A DNA stretch of 63,555 nt from a virus. Within the stretch, counting starts at the first letter, position 1. Every line of letters begins with the position of its first letter. Positions 42,618-52,048 of the stretch are shown one piece after another. The stretch spans positions 1-63,555 of the IMG/VR virus record IMGVR_UViG_3300004806_000026, one strand, 5' to 3'. Made by a program: the position numbers and the translations under genes. Under the pieces are notes generated by a model. It was not told the DNA's origin. It worked only from the letters and a program-made list of their open reading frames with translations, and did no database searches.

Positions 42618-43520
42618 TTAATATGAGCCATAAATACCAAGTGGATCAGAATAGCCAAAGCTATAACGCTCACGGGATTTATAACGAACGTTTCCAGTGT
42701 CAAAGTCACCATCCATGGAGTTTTGCAGCGGTGTACGAACGAAGTGCTTGAGACCGTTAGGTACATCAGTTGTCAAGAACCAAGCGTTAGGTGCTGTCAA
42801 GAAGTGGTTAATTGTGTAACCTTCTGGGACAGAACCGTTGTTCTTGATTGCGTTGATGTCGTTGTTGTTTGTACCAACACGGAGTTCTGTCTCGAGTAAA
42901 CGAGTTGCAACGAACTGGAGTGCTGGAGGAACAATCAACTTCTTAGGTTTAGCAGCGATCAAAAGTCCGCGCTCGTCTGTCCAAGCAGCGATTTGAATAA
43001 CAGCATTTTCAAGGGCTGTTTCGTTCAAGTCAGCAGCAGTAGAAGGAGTGTTGGAATTTGTACCACCGTTAATTAGCGGGTGAGCTGAGTTCAATAAAGA
43101 AACGCCATCACCGCCGGTATAAGCGCCGTTAAATGCGTTGTTCAATATAGCAGCAGCTTTCACTTGCTTGGTATATGCCATAGCGCGAGCCAAGCCCTTT
43201 GTATAACGTGCAGACAAAGAGTCATACAAGTTATCCTCAATCGCCTCTTCTGTTAAGGAGAAGCCAAGAGCAATAGTCTCGTGGTTATAGCGAGCTGTCC
43301 ATGCTTCTTGCGCATTGTCATAAGCGATGGCATTGCCCTCGGCCTTAACAGGTGCTGCTGAGAATCCAGACAGTTTTGTTTCTTCTTCGAATGAACGCTC
43401 AGAGGTCTCTGTTTCATAGATCTCTTTGTGCTCTTCGCCGTATCTTGCATACTCTAATCCGAACAATGCGTTCAGTCCAGGGAGCAACTCTTTCAATAGT
43501 TGTGCGCGTGAAATAGCCAT
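42618..43520 (-). CDS. Major capsid protein, 300 aa
   Basis: Position after scaffold, presence of a strong terminator, and sequence fit the HK97-fold major capsid of podoviruses. It has NALFGLEYARYGEEHKEIYETETSERSFEEE at the front, TARYNHETIALGFSLTEEAIEDN, NNAFNGAYTGGDGVSLLN, and the end RYSFGYSDPLGIYGSY. Several hundred copies should form the shell. The C-terminal motif recurs in the 60,812 gene of the right arm. Confidence 0.85.
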   Translation of the reverse strand: MAISRAQLLKELLPGLNALFGLEYARYGEEHKEIYETETSERSFEEETKLSGFSAAPVKAEGNAIAYDNAQEAWTARYNHETIALGFSLTEEAIEDNLYDSLSARYTKGLARAMAYTKQVKAAAILNNAFNGAYTGGDGVSLLNSAHPLINGGTNSNTPSTAADLNETALENAVIQIAAWTDERGLLIAAKPKKLIVPPALQFVATRLLETELRVGTNNNDINAIKNNGSVPEGYTINHFLTAPNAWFLTTDVPNGLKHFVRTPLQNSMDGDFDTGNVRYKSRERYSFGYSDPLGIYGSY

Positions 43521-43533
43521 TTTATGTTACTCC

Positions 43534-44370
43534 TTAAACAGCGGTTGCAGTGTAGTACTCATGTATACCGAAGTTAAGCTTAACAAGCACTTCAGGATAA
43601 TTTGTAAACACAATAGTTGATGCGGAAGGAATAGCGGTTATGCTACCCGGTACTGCTGGAGCCACGTTCAAAGTTCCAGATGTTGCGCCAGAAGCAATCG
43701 CTGCTGTAACAAAAGAACCTGTCTCGATAAGCTGTCCGTTGGATGCAACATAAGCTACGTCAGCACCTTGCAACACGTTACCGTTAGGTCCGGTTGTCAT
43801 GGTAATAGTAGTAGAACTTGAAGATCCAGTTGCTGAATAACTGTAAGCTGTATCACGAACGATATCAACAACGCGCACAGGGAATGTGCTTGTAGTCAAA
43901 GTTGCAGAGTACAGTAATGCGTTAGCAGAGTCACCAGTATTGACGTTACCAGTATTGTTAATCATCTGGTAGTTTTGACCAATCATGGGGATGCTTGCTG
44001 ATGCAACAGTAGTTCCAGATGAGCAAACAACAGCTTTGAAAACTGTGTCAGGATCATCACAAACAACCGCTAATGCGTCACCAGCTAAAGTGCTTGCGGG
44101 CCAGTATTGGCTAAAACGCTTTTGCTTAGTAACTGGGTCTGTATAGTTACAGCCAAGGAAAATACCAACCATTCCGGATGCTCCGCCGCCAGTAGAAACT
44201 GATTGACGGTTTACAAAACCTTGGGTCAAGTTAACGAAATCGCCGTAGAAAATATTAGTAGCGTAGCCGTACTGGATAGGCAACTGACGTGTGCTTCCAG
44301 AAAAGACTTGTCCACCAATAAGATTTACAGGCTTTAGGCCATATGGGGCCGATACTGTAGGATATGCCAT
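43534..44370 (-). CDS. Head decoration-like structural protein, 278 aa
   Basis: Begins AYPTVSAPYGLKPVNLIGGQVFSGSTRQLPI and carries FLGCNYTDPVTKQKRFSQYWP, then a long Ser/Thr-rich beta segment. I know this type as a virion protein just before the capsid in podoviruses. It likely coats or stabilises the shell. No catalytic motif. Confidence 0.7.
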   Translation of the reverse strand: MAYPTVSAPYGLKPVNLIGGQVFSGSTRQLPIQYGYATNIFYGDFVNLTQGFVNRQSVSTGGGASGMVGIFLGCNYTDPVTKQKRFSQYWPASTLAGDALAVVCDDPDTVFKAVVCSSGTTVASASIPMIGQNYQMINNTGNVNTGDSANALLYSATLTTSTFPVRVVDIVRDTAYSYSATGSSSSTTITMTTGPNGNVLQGADVAYVASNGQLIETGSFVTAAIASGATSGTLNVAPAVPGSITAIPSASTIVFTNYPEVLVKLNFGIHEYYTATAV

Positions 44371-44386
44371 TTAAATCTCCAAAAGT

Positions 44387-44836
44387 TTAAGAACCTTTAC
44401 CAAAGCTTACTGCAGACTGACCTTCCTTAAAGATGGGCATCCTGCGATCACTTTGACGCATTAAATTATTGTCAACTGCTTCGGCATTCAATTTAGTTTG
44501 TTCTGCATAGTATGCAAACTGCTGCGTATCAAACTCAACTGGGCGCTTACATAGTAACAATCCGCCAATCTCAATTTCGTCTTTAAAACGGCTATTGGGA
44601 TCGACTAGCAGTCTAAATTTGGGTTGCTCTTCTAGCTTCACAGGCTCATAACCTTCACGGAATCTCGTACTGATATTTCGTGGGTCAGCTTGGTTGAGCA
44701 TTGATACCCTAATCCATTTGTAACCGTATCCAGGCTCTTTGTCTGGCTCTGGAAGAAGCTCCGGTGGCATCCACTGCTTGGGACGCTCAGTTAGAGCACG
44801 AGTTGTTAAATCACGGTTAAGTTTGTTTTCAGCCAT
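44387..44836 (-). CDS. Conserved head-cluster protein, 149 aa
   Basis: Starts LNRDLTTRALTERPKQWMPPELLPEPDKEPGY, and YKWIRVSMLNQADPRNISTRFREGYEPV follows. A conserved phage family between scaffold and capsid genes; function unknown, perhaps head assembly. It follows the scaffold gene with one base between. Confidence 0.65.
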   Translation of the reverse strand: MAENKLNRDLTTRALTERPKQWMPPELLPEPDKEPGYGYKWIRVSMLNQADPRNISTRFREGYEPVKLEEQPKFRLLVDPNSRFKDEIEIGGLLLCKRPVEFDTQQFAYYAEQTKLNAEAVDNNLMRQSDRRMPIFKEGQSAVSFGKGS

Positions 44837-44837
44837 G

Positions 44838-45800
44838 TTAGGCCTCCAGTTTTAAAAGTTCACGGACATATTGCTCATTAGTTAAACTCAGCTTTTTGGC
44901 TATCGCTTGCTGCGATTTTGTCAGTCTAACTTTTTGTTTAGATGCGGTCGATCTATTAACGGGCGCTACGACCGTTGAGGGTTTCTTAGAAACGTCTTTT
45001 CTAGGAGGTTCCTCTACTTCTACTTCATCCGAATCCTCAAAGTTTTCGGGGAATCTTCTTCGCATTGTTGCGTCTAACTCTGCGTAATACTTTTCAGAAC
45101 CAACAACTACACCTGTGCGCTTGAGCTTTTCATGTAACCCAAGAGCTGAAGCAGTCATTTCCTCGTCTTGTCCGAACCAAGGATTTTCTGCTTGCCATTG
45201 TGCAACTCTGTCGTCTACAGGTGCACGTTGTGGTTGCTGTTGTTGCGTTTGTACCTCAAATCTATCCTCTTGTAAAGAAGGTAACTTGAAATTGTTTGCT
45301 TTTTCTAATTCAAGTGTTGCTTTTGTGAGTGCTTGTTGGGCTTCTAGAACTTTTTCAGATTCGCCAGAATCATAGGCTTCTCTGTAAGCTTTTTTAGCCA
45401 TTTCAAGCTGCATTTCAGACGAAGATTTAACCGCTTGAACGTACTCTTTTTCACCCGTTGTAAGCATGTGTCTAATACGCTTATTCTCCTCATGGAGTTT
45501 TTGGGCGGCTTCTATAGCGGCTTGGCGTTCCCTTTCGGCGGCATCTGCACGTCTGCGTTCGTCATTCCAAACCCGCTTCATGCGGATTAGTTTGTCTTTA
45601 GCTTCTTTGCTGTATTTGTCAAGATCGTCTACTTCTACTTCTAGTTGTTTGACTTTCTCGGGATCTGCTGGTTTTCTATTACGGTCTTCCTCTGGGACAT
45701 CGTCTTCAATTTCTATTTCTAACTCTGTCTCTAGGGGTTTACCCGTAGCTTCTTCTTGATCTGGATCAGGAAATGCGTTCGGTGCTTCAAATGTTGCCAT
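44838..45800 (-). CDS. Scaffolding protein, 320 aa
   Basis: Highly charged, mostly helical, with long heptad regions (residues 50-170), an acidic front (LEIEIEDDVPEEDRNRKPAD) and a basic C-terminus (RLTKSQQAIAKKLSLTNEQYVRELLKLEA). This is the make-up of phage scaffolds, which direct capsid assembly through a basic helix-loop-helix end. Position just upstream of the capsid genes supports it. Confidence 0.8.
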   Translation of the reverse strand: MATFEAPNAFPDPDQEEATGKPLETELEIEIEDDVPEEDRNRKPADPEKVKQLEVEVDDLDKYSKEAKDKLIRMKRVWNDERRRADAAERERQAAIEAAQKLHEENKRIRHMLTTGEKEYVQAVKSSSEMQLEMAKKAYREAYDSGESEKVLEAQQALTKATLELEKANNFKLPSLQEDRFEVQTQQQQPQRAPVDDRVAQWQAENPWFGQDEEMTASALGLHEKLKRTGVVVGSEKYYAELDATMRRRFPENFEDSDEVEVEEPPRKDVSKKPSTVVAPVNRSTASKQKVRLTKSQQAIAKKLSLTNEQYVRELLKLEA

Positions 45801-45811
45801 GTCCGGCTCCT

Positions 45812-46213
45812 TTATTTACGTCTAATACCACGAGGATCATCCACAATCCCTTCGACACTGTCGTCGTTGATCATGCGAAATTCCTTACCATGAATAATTA
45901 ATCTGCTACCAGAATTAGGTCTAACAAGGACAAAGTCGCCTTGTTTACACCATGGACCAGATGGGAATCTAGTCTTATCTTGATAACAATCAGGCCCCAA
46001 AGAAACTACGAAGAGAACTGTTGTAAGCAACTCCTCATAATGTATTGTGGTATCTGCTTTAATTATCCCGCTATCAAACTCTTCTTCAACGTCTGGAATT
46101 GCACAAAGAATGTGATATCCAGAGGGCTGTGGGAGTTGTTTGGCTTTTTCTTCGGCTGGTTTATTCAAGATTGCGCTTAAATCTACTGCCGCGTTTAGGT
46201 TAATATCATTCAC
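45812..46213 (-). CDS. GroES-like co-chaperonin, 133 aa
   Basis: The layout follows chaperonin-10: SGYHILCAIPDVEEEFDSGIIKAD, VLFVVSLGPDCY, SGPWCKQGDFVLVRPNSGSRL, and FRMINDDSVEGIV. The mobile-loop region (about 55-70) differs from host GroES. T4 gp31 and similar proteins replace GroES so GroEL can fold the capsid protein. Its place between portal and scaffold fits that role. Fold match is by pattern, so moderate certainty. Confidence 0.75.
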   Translation of the reverse strand: MNDINLNAAVDLSAILNKPAEEKAKQLPQPSGYHILCAIPDVEEEFDSGIIKADTTIHYEELLTTVLFVVSLGPDCYQDKTRFPSGPWCKQGDFVLVRPNSGSRLIIHGKEFRMINDDSVEGIVDDPRGIRRK

Positions 46214-46397
46214 TGTCCGAATGCTCCATTTTTTGTTTGAGGTCTATGATGATTGAACATGCGGCTTCAAGACCTCGTAACTGACCGCATATATACTTGT
46301 ACTCCTCAAAAGAAGTAGCGTTCCCCCTACCGAGAGCCTCAGAAAGCATAGTCATGCGGTCTTTGTACTCTGTTAGTAAGTATTCCAAGTCATTCAT
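46206..46397 (-). CDS. Small helical protein next to portal, 63 aa
   Basis: MNDLEYLLTEYKDRMTMLSEALG with GQLRGLEAACSIIIDLKQKME predicts two helices. Short conserved proteins of this type accompany portal genes in podoviruses. It overlaps both neighbours by a few bases, so it is coupled to portal and GroES-like expression. Function unknown. Confidence 0.65.
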   Translation of the reverse strand: MNDLEYLLTEYKDRMTMLSEALGRGNATSFEEYKYICGQLRGLEAACSIIIDLKQKMEHSDSE

Positions 46398-48874
46398 TTA
46401 GTTTCCTTATTTGATTTTTGTTTTGCCTGAATTGTCTGCAACCGTGTCTGGTGCTCGTGTTCTGCAAGGGTTTTAATCGCATCGTGCCTAATGTCCACGG
46501 CCTTATCTCTGCGATCTGATTTAATCTGCGCCGCTGACTTGAGAGCCTCTACGTCGATCTGCTTTCTCTGGGTAGCGTTCTGCATCATAGCTTTCTGCGC
46601 ATCTAACTTGAGCTGCTGAGCCTTGAGCATGTTGTCCGCCTGGTCTTTAGCTGCCTTGCGCTGCTGCTCCTGCATCTTGAGCTGCATCTCTTGCTGTTGT
46701 AGCTGGACCAACGGATCTTGTGCTTGTTGCTGAGCTTGTTGCTGCTGCACTTGACTCTGGTTCTGTGCCAGTAATTTTTGTGCGGCTTGGGCAAGTAGCG
46801 GAGCAAGTTTAGCCTCCATCTCTGGATCAATCGGCAAGTCCTCACCTGACGCGTCTGTCTGTGGGGGCAACGATACACCAAGGTGGTTCTCAATCTCGAC
46901 TCGGTACTGAAAGCCTAAGTGCTCATTAATATGAGCCATCATCGCGGCCTGCAACTGCTGAGCCATCGGATTATTCTGCAATAGAGACTGGATCTTGGGA
47001 TCCTGCATAGCTGACATGTGTACAGCAATATGTGCCTGATGATCCTGGTATGCAAACGCCTTGACCGGCTTCATCATCAACACGTTCTGGTTCTCCGTCA
47101 CAGGGTCCATTGGTTTTTGATCTTCCGGTAGTGGTATGAGCTTAGCCCCATTCTTAATACCCAAAACATCTAACATCTGCCTATATAAGAACGGCATATT
47201 AAATAACTGAGGCTGCTGCTGAGCAAGCTGCATAACTGCCTGATACTGGACAATCTTCTGCGCCATAGTAGACGCGTTCGGATCACTAACAGGTATTACA
47301 TCGACATTCTCATAATCAGACTGCTTAGCTTTTCTGCTTCCGGCATCAGGCTCATAGTCATACTCTGTCGGTGCGTTGTCAGCAATAATTTTCTTAAGTA
47401 ACTTTAACTCTTGCTTGAGTGAATAGTGAATCCGCGCCTGTACAGCAGACATCACTTTTAAAGTTCTTTCTAATATAGCTAGTGTCGTACCAACCGGTGC
47501 AGCTGCAGACATATCACTAACTTGCAAGTCGGCGGTATTTGCAAAGCGTCTACCTTCTTCAACGATCTGGTTAAGTAACGCCATGAGAACCTGGCTTGGC
47601 TCTTTATATGGCAGTGGCATGATGTTGTCTTTCATCGAACCACTCGGCACGTCCACATCTCTAAACTCACCTGGAGCTAGAGGTGTATCGTCACCCTTAA
47701 CACGAAGACCACGAGTTTTAAATCCTGCGGGTAGGTTAGCAAGTGAACCTGCATCTACTAATTGACGGATGATTGATGTGCCTGACTTCGCATACGCGCC
47801 GATCAAGTGGATTAAACCAAAACAATAAAAGCCAAATCCTGGGATGTACCCATAGTGCACGAAGTGTTGACGCTTCTTATATAACTCATCGCCTTCTACC
47901 CAGTTTCTACGGATAGACAGGATATTCTGTGTGCCCTTGTCAATAGCCACAACGTAAGGCAGTGCTAAACCGTCCTCGTGCTCGTAACCTTTTAAGTCCA
48001 AATTAACGTGCATCTCAAGGATCTTATAGCGGTCATCTGCGTCAGCTCTAAAGCCAAGCTTCTCGGCGATCTTCTTCTCAACCTCGTCAAGAACGTTAAC
48101 CGGACTGCCTAACTCCACATCTTTATAAAACCCACTGACCTGGAGTCTCTTTATCTCATTCTCAGTCTTACGCATCACATGGGTAATACGCTCAGAACTC
48201 TCTAAATCAGACGCGCCGTAAGGCACGACCATATCCTCGGCTGGGACATATAGAGCTACCTGTCTACCAAGACTTGGGTCATCATAAATCTTTTTAAATG
48301 CGTTACCGGCAAGTCCCAAACCCCAAAGCATACGCTCTGTCTCGGGTCTATATTCAGGCATTTTCTCAGTCAACTCGTAGTTCATATCGTCTTGAACTCG
48401 CTCAGCAGACTCTTTTTTCTCGGGTGTTTCTTTACCAATTACATGTGTCTTGACTGGCCCACTTGCTGGGAAAATAGACATCATGGTCTCAGACTGGAAC
48501 TTCACCAATGCTTCAGCAAGGAGTGGGTGATACACACCACAAGCGCCTTCCCAAGGTTCCGATCTTTCTTCTATTTTTAAACCTAAGAGTTCTAGTCCAT
48601 CTACATAAGTCTGTAGCCAATCTTTGCGACCATCTAAATCAGACTGAAAATCTTCTAAAAGTTCTTGAGCCAAAGACTGCAAGTCACCCTCGTCCATCTC
48701 GTTGGCAAGGTTATCCTCAAATTTCTTGTCTTCACCTTCTGGCGTACCAAACTCTTCGTACTCGTGGTCGCCTTCTTCGGTATCTAGTTCAATCTCGATT
48801 TCGATATCTGGACCTTCTGGCATGAGATCTTCGATACCTGATGGTGCTTGCGATAGTGATTTATCTATTGACAT
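46394..48874 (-). CDS. Portal protein (P22-type size), 826 aa
   Basis: Dodecameric head vertex through which DNA passes. Visible family patches are WLQTYVDGLELLGLKIEERSEPWEGACGVYHPLLAEA, GNAFKKIYDDPSLGRQVALYVPAEDMVVPYGA, and FHPxPY-type HFVHYGYIPGFGFYCFGLIHL. The N-terminus is very acidic and the last ~120 residues are Gln-rich helix (QVQQQQAQQQAQDPLVQLQQ), like the barrel helix of P22 portal. Length is close to P22 gp1 (725 aa) and far from T7 (about 535). Confidence 0.85.
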   Translation of the reverse strand: MSIDKSLSQAPSGIEDLMPEGPDIEIEIELDTEEGDHEYEEFGTPEGEDKKFEDNLANEMDEGDLQSLAQELLEDFQSDLDGRKDWLQTYVDGLELLGLKIEERSEPWEGACGVYHPLLAEALVKFQSETMMSIFPASGPVKTHVIGKETPEKKESAERVQDDMNYELTEKMPEYRPETERMLWGLGLAGNAFKKIYDDPSLGRQVALYVPAEDMVVPYGASDLESSERITHVMRKTENEIKRLQVSGFYKDVELGSPVNVLDEVEKKIAEKLGFRADADDRYKILEMHVNLDLKGYEHEDGLALPYVVAIDKGTQNILSIRRNWVEGDELYKKRQHFVHYGYIPGFGFYCFGLIHLIGAYAKSGTSIIRQLVDAGSLANLPAGFKTRGLRVKGDDTPLAPGEFRDVDVPSGSMKDNIMPLPYKEPSQVLMALLNQIVEEGRRFANTADLQVSDMSAAAPVGTTLAILERTLKVMSAVQARIHYSLKQELKLLKKIIADNAPTEYDYEPDAGSRKAKQSDYENVDVIPVSDPNASTMAQKIVQYQAVMQLAQQQPQLFNMPFLYRQMLDVLGIKNGAKLIPLPEDQKPMDPVTENQNVLMMKPVKAFAYQDHQAHIAVHMSAMQDPKIQSLLQNNPMAQQLQAAMMAHINEHLGFQYRVEIENHLGVSLPPQTDASGEDLPIDPEMEAKLAPLLAQAAQKLLAQNQSQVQQQQAQQQAQDPLVQLQQQEMQLKMQEQQRKAAKDQADNMLKAQQLKLDAQKAMMQNATQRKQIDVEALKSAAQIKSDRRDKAVDIRHDAIKTLAEHEHQTRLQTIQAKQKSNKETK

Positions 48875-48882
48875 ATGTTTCC

Positions 48883-49686
48883 TTAAATTAATTTTTGGTT
48901 GCCCTGCAACGGTTTATCTATCATGCCACCCCTTTTATTTTGTACTACCGTATCCATAGGCGATGCTTGTGCAAGCTGAATATCTGGTTCTATATCTAGG
49001 TCTGGGCTTACTTGTGATATTGGTTTTGCTTGTGGCGCTGGTTTTGCTGGTGGTACATATCCTAGTTTATCTTGAATAAATTGTTTAAGTTCTTGATTTT
49101 TTGGGTGGTCTACTACATCCAATGCTTTGTTGACTCTTTGGTTATAGTTCCTTGCTGCTTCCCCTTTACCATTCCAAACTTCAAAATAAGGTTTATTTAA
49201 ACGAGTTGCAGTTTGTTGTTTATCTAAAATTGCCGCAGGAAAACCCGCTGCATATGGATCAAATCCTTGTTTGACCAACGCTTTATAAACATTCACTGCA
49301 TGTTTATTATTTTCATCAAAGTCATTAAAACCAAAATTAGAACGACCTTCTTCTAGCGCCATAGCCGTTATTTTATTAGGGTGCATCATAGGCACACCAA
49401 ATTGTTTGTGGGCTACTTTATAAGCATCCAATAGTTTGCCCATTGTTTCTTTGTCATACCCCGTATCTAACGTCTCTACACCATCTTTGGTTTTATGTGA
49501 TACACGACGCGCTGGTATGTAATTGTCTTTAGTTATTTCTTTAGTATCAGGTAAATAGTATTCAGGAGATTTAAGATTTAATCCCCTTTTAGCTGCATAT
49601 TTATAAGCCGCTGCATGTAGCTCAGGCGCAGTTCCAGGTGGGTAATATCCACCATGAATCGAATAGACTCTTTCATTTTCATCCAT
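48883..49686 (-). CDS. Lysozyme-like protein between terminase and portal, 267 aa
   Basis: Central region NKITAMALEEGRSNFGFNDFDEN, AAGFPAAILDKQQTATRLNKPYFEVWNGKGEAARNYNQRV resembles the lysozyme/transglycosylase fold with a catalytic Glu in EEGR. The C-terminus is Pro/Ala-rich with LAQASPMDTVVQNKRGGM. A virion-borne wall hydrolase helping DNA entry is the best guess. The stop and start of neighbours overlap it by one base. Confidence 0.55.
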   Translation of the reverse strand: MDENERVYSIHGGYYPPGTAPELHAAAYKYAAKRGLNLKSPEYYLPDTKEITKDNYIPARRVSHKTKDGVETLDTGYDKETMGKLLDAYKVAHKQFGVPMMHPNKITAMALEEGRSNFGFNDFDENNKHAVNVYKALVKQGFDPYAAGFPAAILDKQQTATRLNKPYFEVWNGKGEAARNYNQRVNKALDVVDHPKNQELKQFIQDKLGYVPPAKPAPQAKPISQVSPDLDIEPDIQLAQASPMDTVVQNKRGGMIDKPLQGNQKLI

Positions 49687-51236
49687 TAATAGTACCCCCT
49701 GTTACGCTTAGATTTAAACCATGTGACATCTTCAGGCTCATCGCTGGGGAGTCGAATAAACCCGCCCTGTCTGAACCGGGCTAACGCCATAGATGTGGTA
49801 TCAACCAAGTCATCATGTGACATAAAGGGAAATCCTGCAACTTCTTCAACAACCTCTTCAGCCCAACGTGTTTCAGGAACCCACACGAGTCCTGACTTAA
49901 TAATGTCCGATACCGCATTGAGCCTGACTAACTTGTCTCCGGTCCCACGGTGCGGCGTGAATTCTTGTACTGACATCCCAGTACGTCTTAGTTCTTGATA
50001 GAGCTGCGTTCCGGCGGATTTCTTCTCAACAATAAACGCATCAGGGGTCCATTCCCTGTACTCTTTATATGCTAATTCTTTTAACTCATGGAATTCTATC
50101 CGCTTTTTAATCGCGTTGAGTAAGATAATGTTGTATAAATTTGTTTCCTCGTTCATAAACACACCCCACGTTGTGATGGCTGTGTAGTCTGCACGGTTAT
50201 GAGTTTCTGCTGCAGCGTCAAGGGACATAATAATATATTCACAAGGCGGTGGACGCTCGGGCTTCCATATCTGCCACCACTCCCGCTTGACAACTGCGGC
50301 TTCCTCACCCGTTGGGTTTTGTTGGTACTGGGCGTTCCACTGAAAGAGCGGCATAGACGCTTTGGTCCTATGCAGTGCAGTGAGGTTATAAAACTCAGGC
50401 CAAAGTGCCTTTTCTTCCTTAGACCCCTGGTTTAATATAGCGGGAAACTCAACTACCTCGTATTGATCTGACTCTTCATTTTGAGTCATATCCTTAACTA
50501 CTCTACCCGTCAAATCATCCTGATGCCACCTAGTTTGAATGATAGCCACACAACCGCCAGGCATAAGACGAGTCCTAGCACCATATGTAAACCACTCATA
50601 GGCTTTTTCAAATACGTCAAAATTCCCATTAATGATGTCTTGCTCATTATGAGGATCATCCACAAGAAGTAAATCTGCGCCACGACCAGCCAAAGCAGAG
50701 CCAACACCGCAAGCGTAATACTCCCCACCCACATTTGTATTCCATCTACCGGCACTTTTATTGTCAGGCGCGAGGGAGACCGTTGGAAAAATTGTTTTAT
50801 AGTCTGGGTTATCAATTAAATTCCTCACTTTTCTACCAAAATCGACCGCTAAATCGGTCGTATGTGACACCATTAGCACCTTTTTGTCCGGGTTTCTACC
50901 CAAAAACCATGCTGGAAAATAGATAGAAACAAGCTGACTTTTACCGTGTCTAGGCGGAATATTGACGCAAATACGGTCTTTTTTACCCGTTGCAATCGCC
51001 ATTAAGTGGTCTGCAAGTATGCGGTGGTGCTTACCAACCTTGTAATCTGGCTGCATTTTCTTGCAAAACTCGATCAAATCATCGTAACAAGCCTTAGATT
51101 CACGTCGTTTTGTGATCTCATTGATGATTTCTTCGGCTTCAGCCTGCTCTTCTGGGGTAAATTGGTCTAAATTATCCAGTAAAAACTGTAATTCTTGGTC
51201 GTCTAACTGATCAAAAACGTTAATCTGTGCTTGCAT
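49686..51236 (-). CDS. terL: Terminase large subunit, 516 aa
   Basis: ATP-driven packaging motor and nuclease. Walker A is PPRHGKSQ (94-101) and Walker B LLLVDDP (around 189-195). TRWHQDD follows as the coupling motif. The RNase H-like nuclease begins at IIMSLDAAAETHNRADYTAI (Asp340, Asp350), with HDDLVDTTSMAL toward the end. Overlaps the small subunit gene by 17 bases. Confidence 0.95.
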   Translation of the reverse strand: MQAQINVFDQLDDQELQFLLDNLDQFTPEEQAEAEEIINEITKRRESKACYDDLIEFCKKMQPDYKVGKHHRILADHLMAIATGKKDRICVNIPPRHGKSQLVSIYFPAWFLGRNPDKKVLMVSHTTDLAVDFGRKVRNLIDNPDYKTIFPTVSLAPDNKSAGRWNTNVGGEYYACGVGSALAGRGADLLLVDDPHNEQDIINGNFDVFEKAYEWFTYGARTRLMPGGCVAIIQTRWHQDDLTGRVVKDMTQNEESDQYEVVEFPAILNQGSKEEKALWPEFYNLTALHRTKASMPLFQWNAQYQQNPTGEEAAVVKREWWQIWKPERPPPCEYIIMSLDAAAETHNRADYTAITTWGVFMNEETNLYNIILLNAIKKRIEFHELKELAYKEYREWTPDAFIVEKKSAGTQLYQELRRTGMSVQEFTPHRGTGDKLVRLNAVSDIIKSGLVWVPETRWAEEVVEEVAGFPFMSHDDLVDTTSMALARFRQGGFIRLPSDEPEDVTWFKSKRNRGYY

Positions 51237-51801
51237 CAGTCGTTTCCTGGGGCAAACCTAGCTCTTTATCAAGATCTATTGTCGTAATTTCTTGTGGTAT
51301 ACGCAGTCTATTGATCTTTTCTTTAAGTGATATCACTAATTCTTCTGTAGACCTATGATTTATAGTGATTTCTGTCCTATCTGTGAACAGTCCAACGTCT
51401 GAGATCTTACCAAGCAGTTCAAGCGCTCGAATCCGCACGCGGGGATCTGGGTTTTCTGTCTCAAGAATTAGTTTATTAGTTACAACCTGGCGAATCTGAG
51501 CTGCGTTATCAACTACTTTAATAGCAAACTCTTTTAATATGCTATCTACTGCGTAATATGTTGCAGGTCTGAGCTTAGATGCTTTGGCATTGGTTAATTT
51601 TTTGTTTGCTGCAACTGGATCTTCTGCCATCGAATACGCAATTGTTTCAGCAACGGCAAGATCATCCTGCGTCGGATCCGTGTCCAAACCAAGATGTTTA
51701 GCTGTCTCACAGGCAGCTTCTGCACGACTAATAAAATCTTCAATATCCAAATCGTCGTTCGGTAATGGGACTCCAACGTCGGGTTCAATATGTATTTGCA
51801 T
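51220..51801 (-). CDS. terS: Terminase small subunit, 193 aa
   Basis: Lies immediately before the large subunit. It has an N-terminal helix set (FISRAEAACETAKHLGLDTD), a central RVRIRALELLGKISDVGLFTDR and a coil-like C-terminus. DNA-recognition subunits are poorly conserved; assignment relies on position and the conserved central patch. First gene of the leftward block; a long leader precedes it. Confidence 0.8.
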   Translation of the reverse strand: MQIHIEPDVGVPLPNDDLDIEDFISRAEAACETAKHLGLDTDPTQDDLAVAETIAYSMAEDPVAANKKLTNAKASKLRPATYYAVDSILKEFAIKVVDNAAQIRQVVTNKLILETENPDPRVRIRALELLGKISDVGLFTDRTEITINHRSTEELVISLKEKINRLRIPQEITTIDLDKELGLPQETTDASTD

Positions 51802-52011
51802 GTCTAATGTCCAGACAAATTAGGGTGGCTCACATAAAGCAGTGTGTGTTCAACAACTTACAAGGAGACTTTCAGTGCGGCGCTAACCCGCAAAACCACC
51901 CTAACAAGTATGAGGACTGTCTTTGTATCTTTATCCTGTGGCTGGCCTTGTCACAGCCCTTTGGACTCAGGTTAAAGCTGGGCGTCCCCCAACAATCCTC
52001 ATGCTTCTTAG
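51802..52011 (-). promoter_or_regulatory. Possible structured 5' leader of the structural operon
   Basis: Non-coding. Read leftward, two long-range stems occur in a row. ATGAGGA with TCCTCAT encloses about 70 nt including a GGCTG/CAGCC hairpin. TTAGGGTGG with CCACCCTAA encloses about 65 nt including GCGG/CCGC. A small TGTCT/AGACA hairpin touches the terminase start. This could control translation or termination of the late transcript. Confidence 0.35.
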
Positions 52012-52019
52012 TGATGCTA

Positions 52020-52048
52020 ATTATATATACAAAAAAATTTTTTGCTAG
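52020..52048 (-). promoter_or_regulatory. Candidate leftward late promoter
   Basis: The minus strand shows a perfect TATAAT (52,020-52,025) next to an A6/T7 tract. The -35 match is weak (about three of six). A start near 52,012 would give a leader of about 210 nt to the small terminase gene. Confidence 0.35.
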
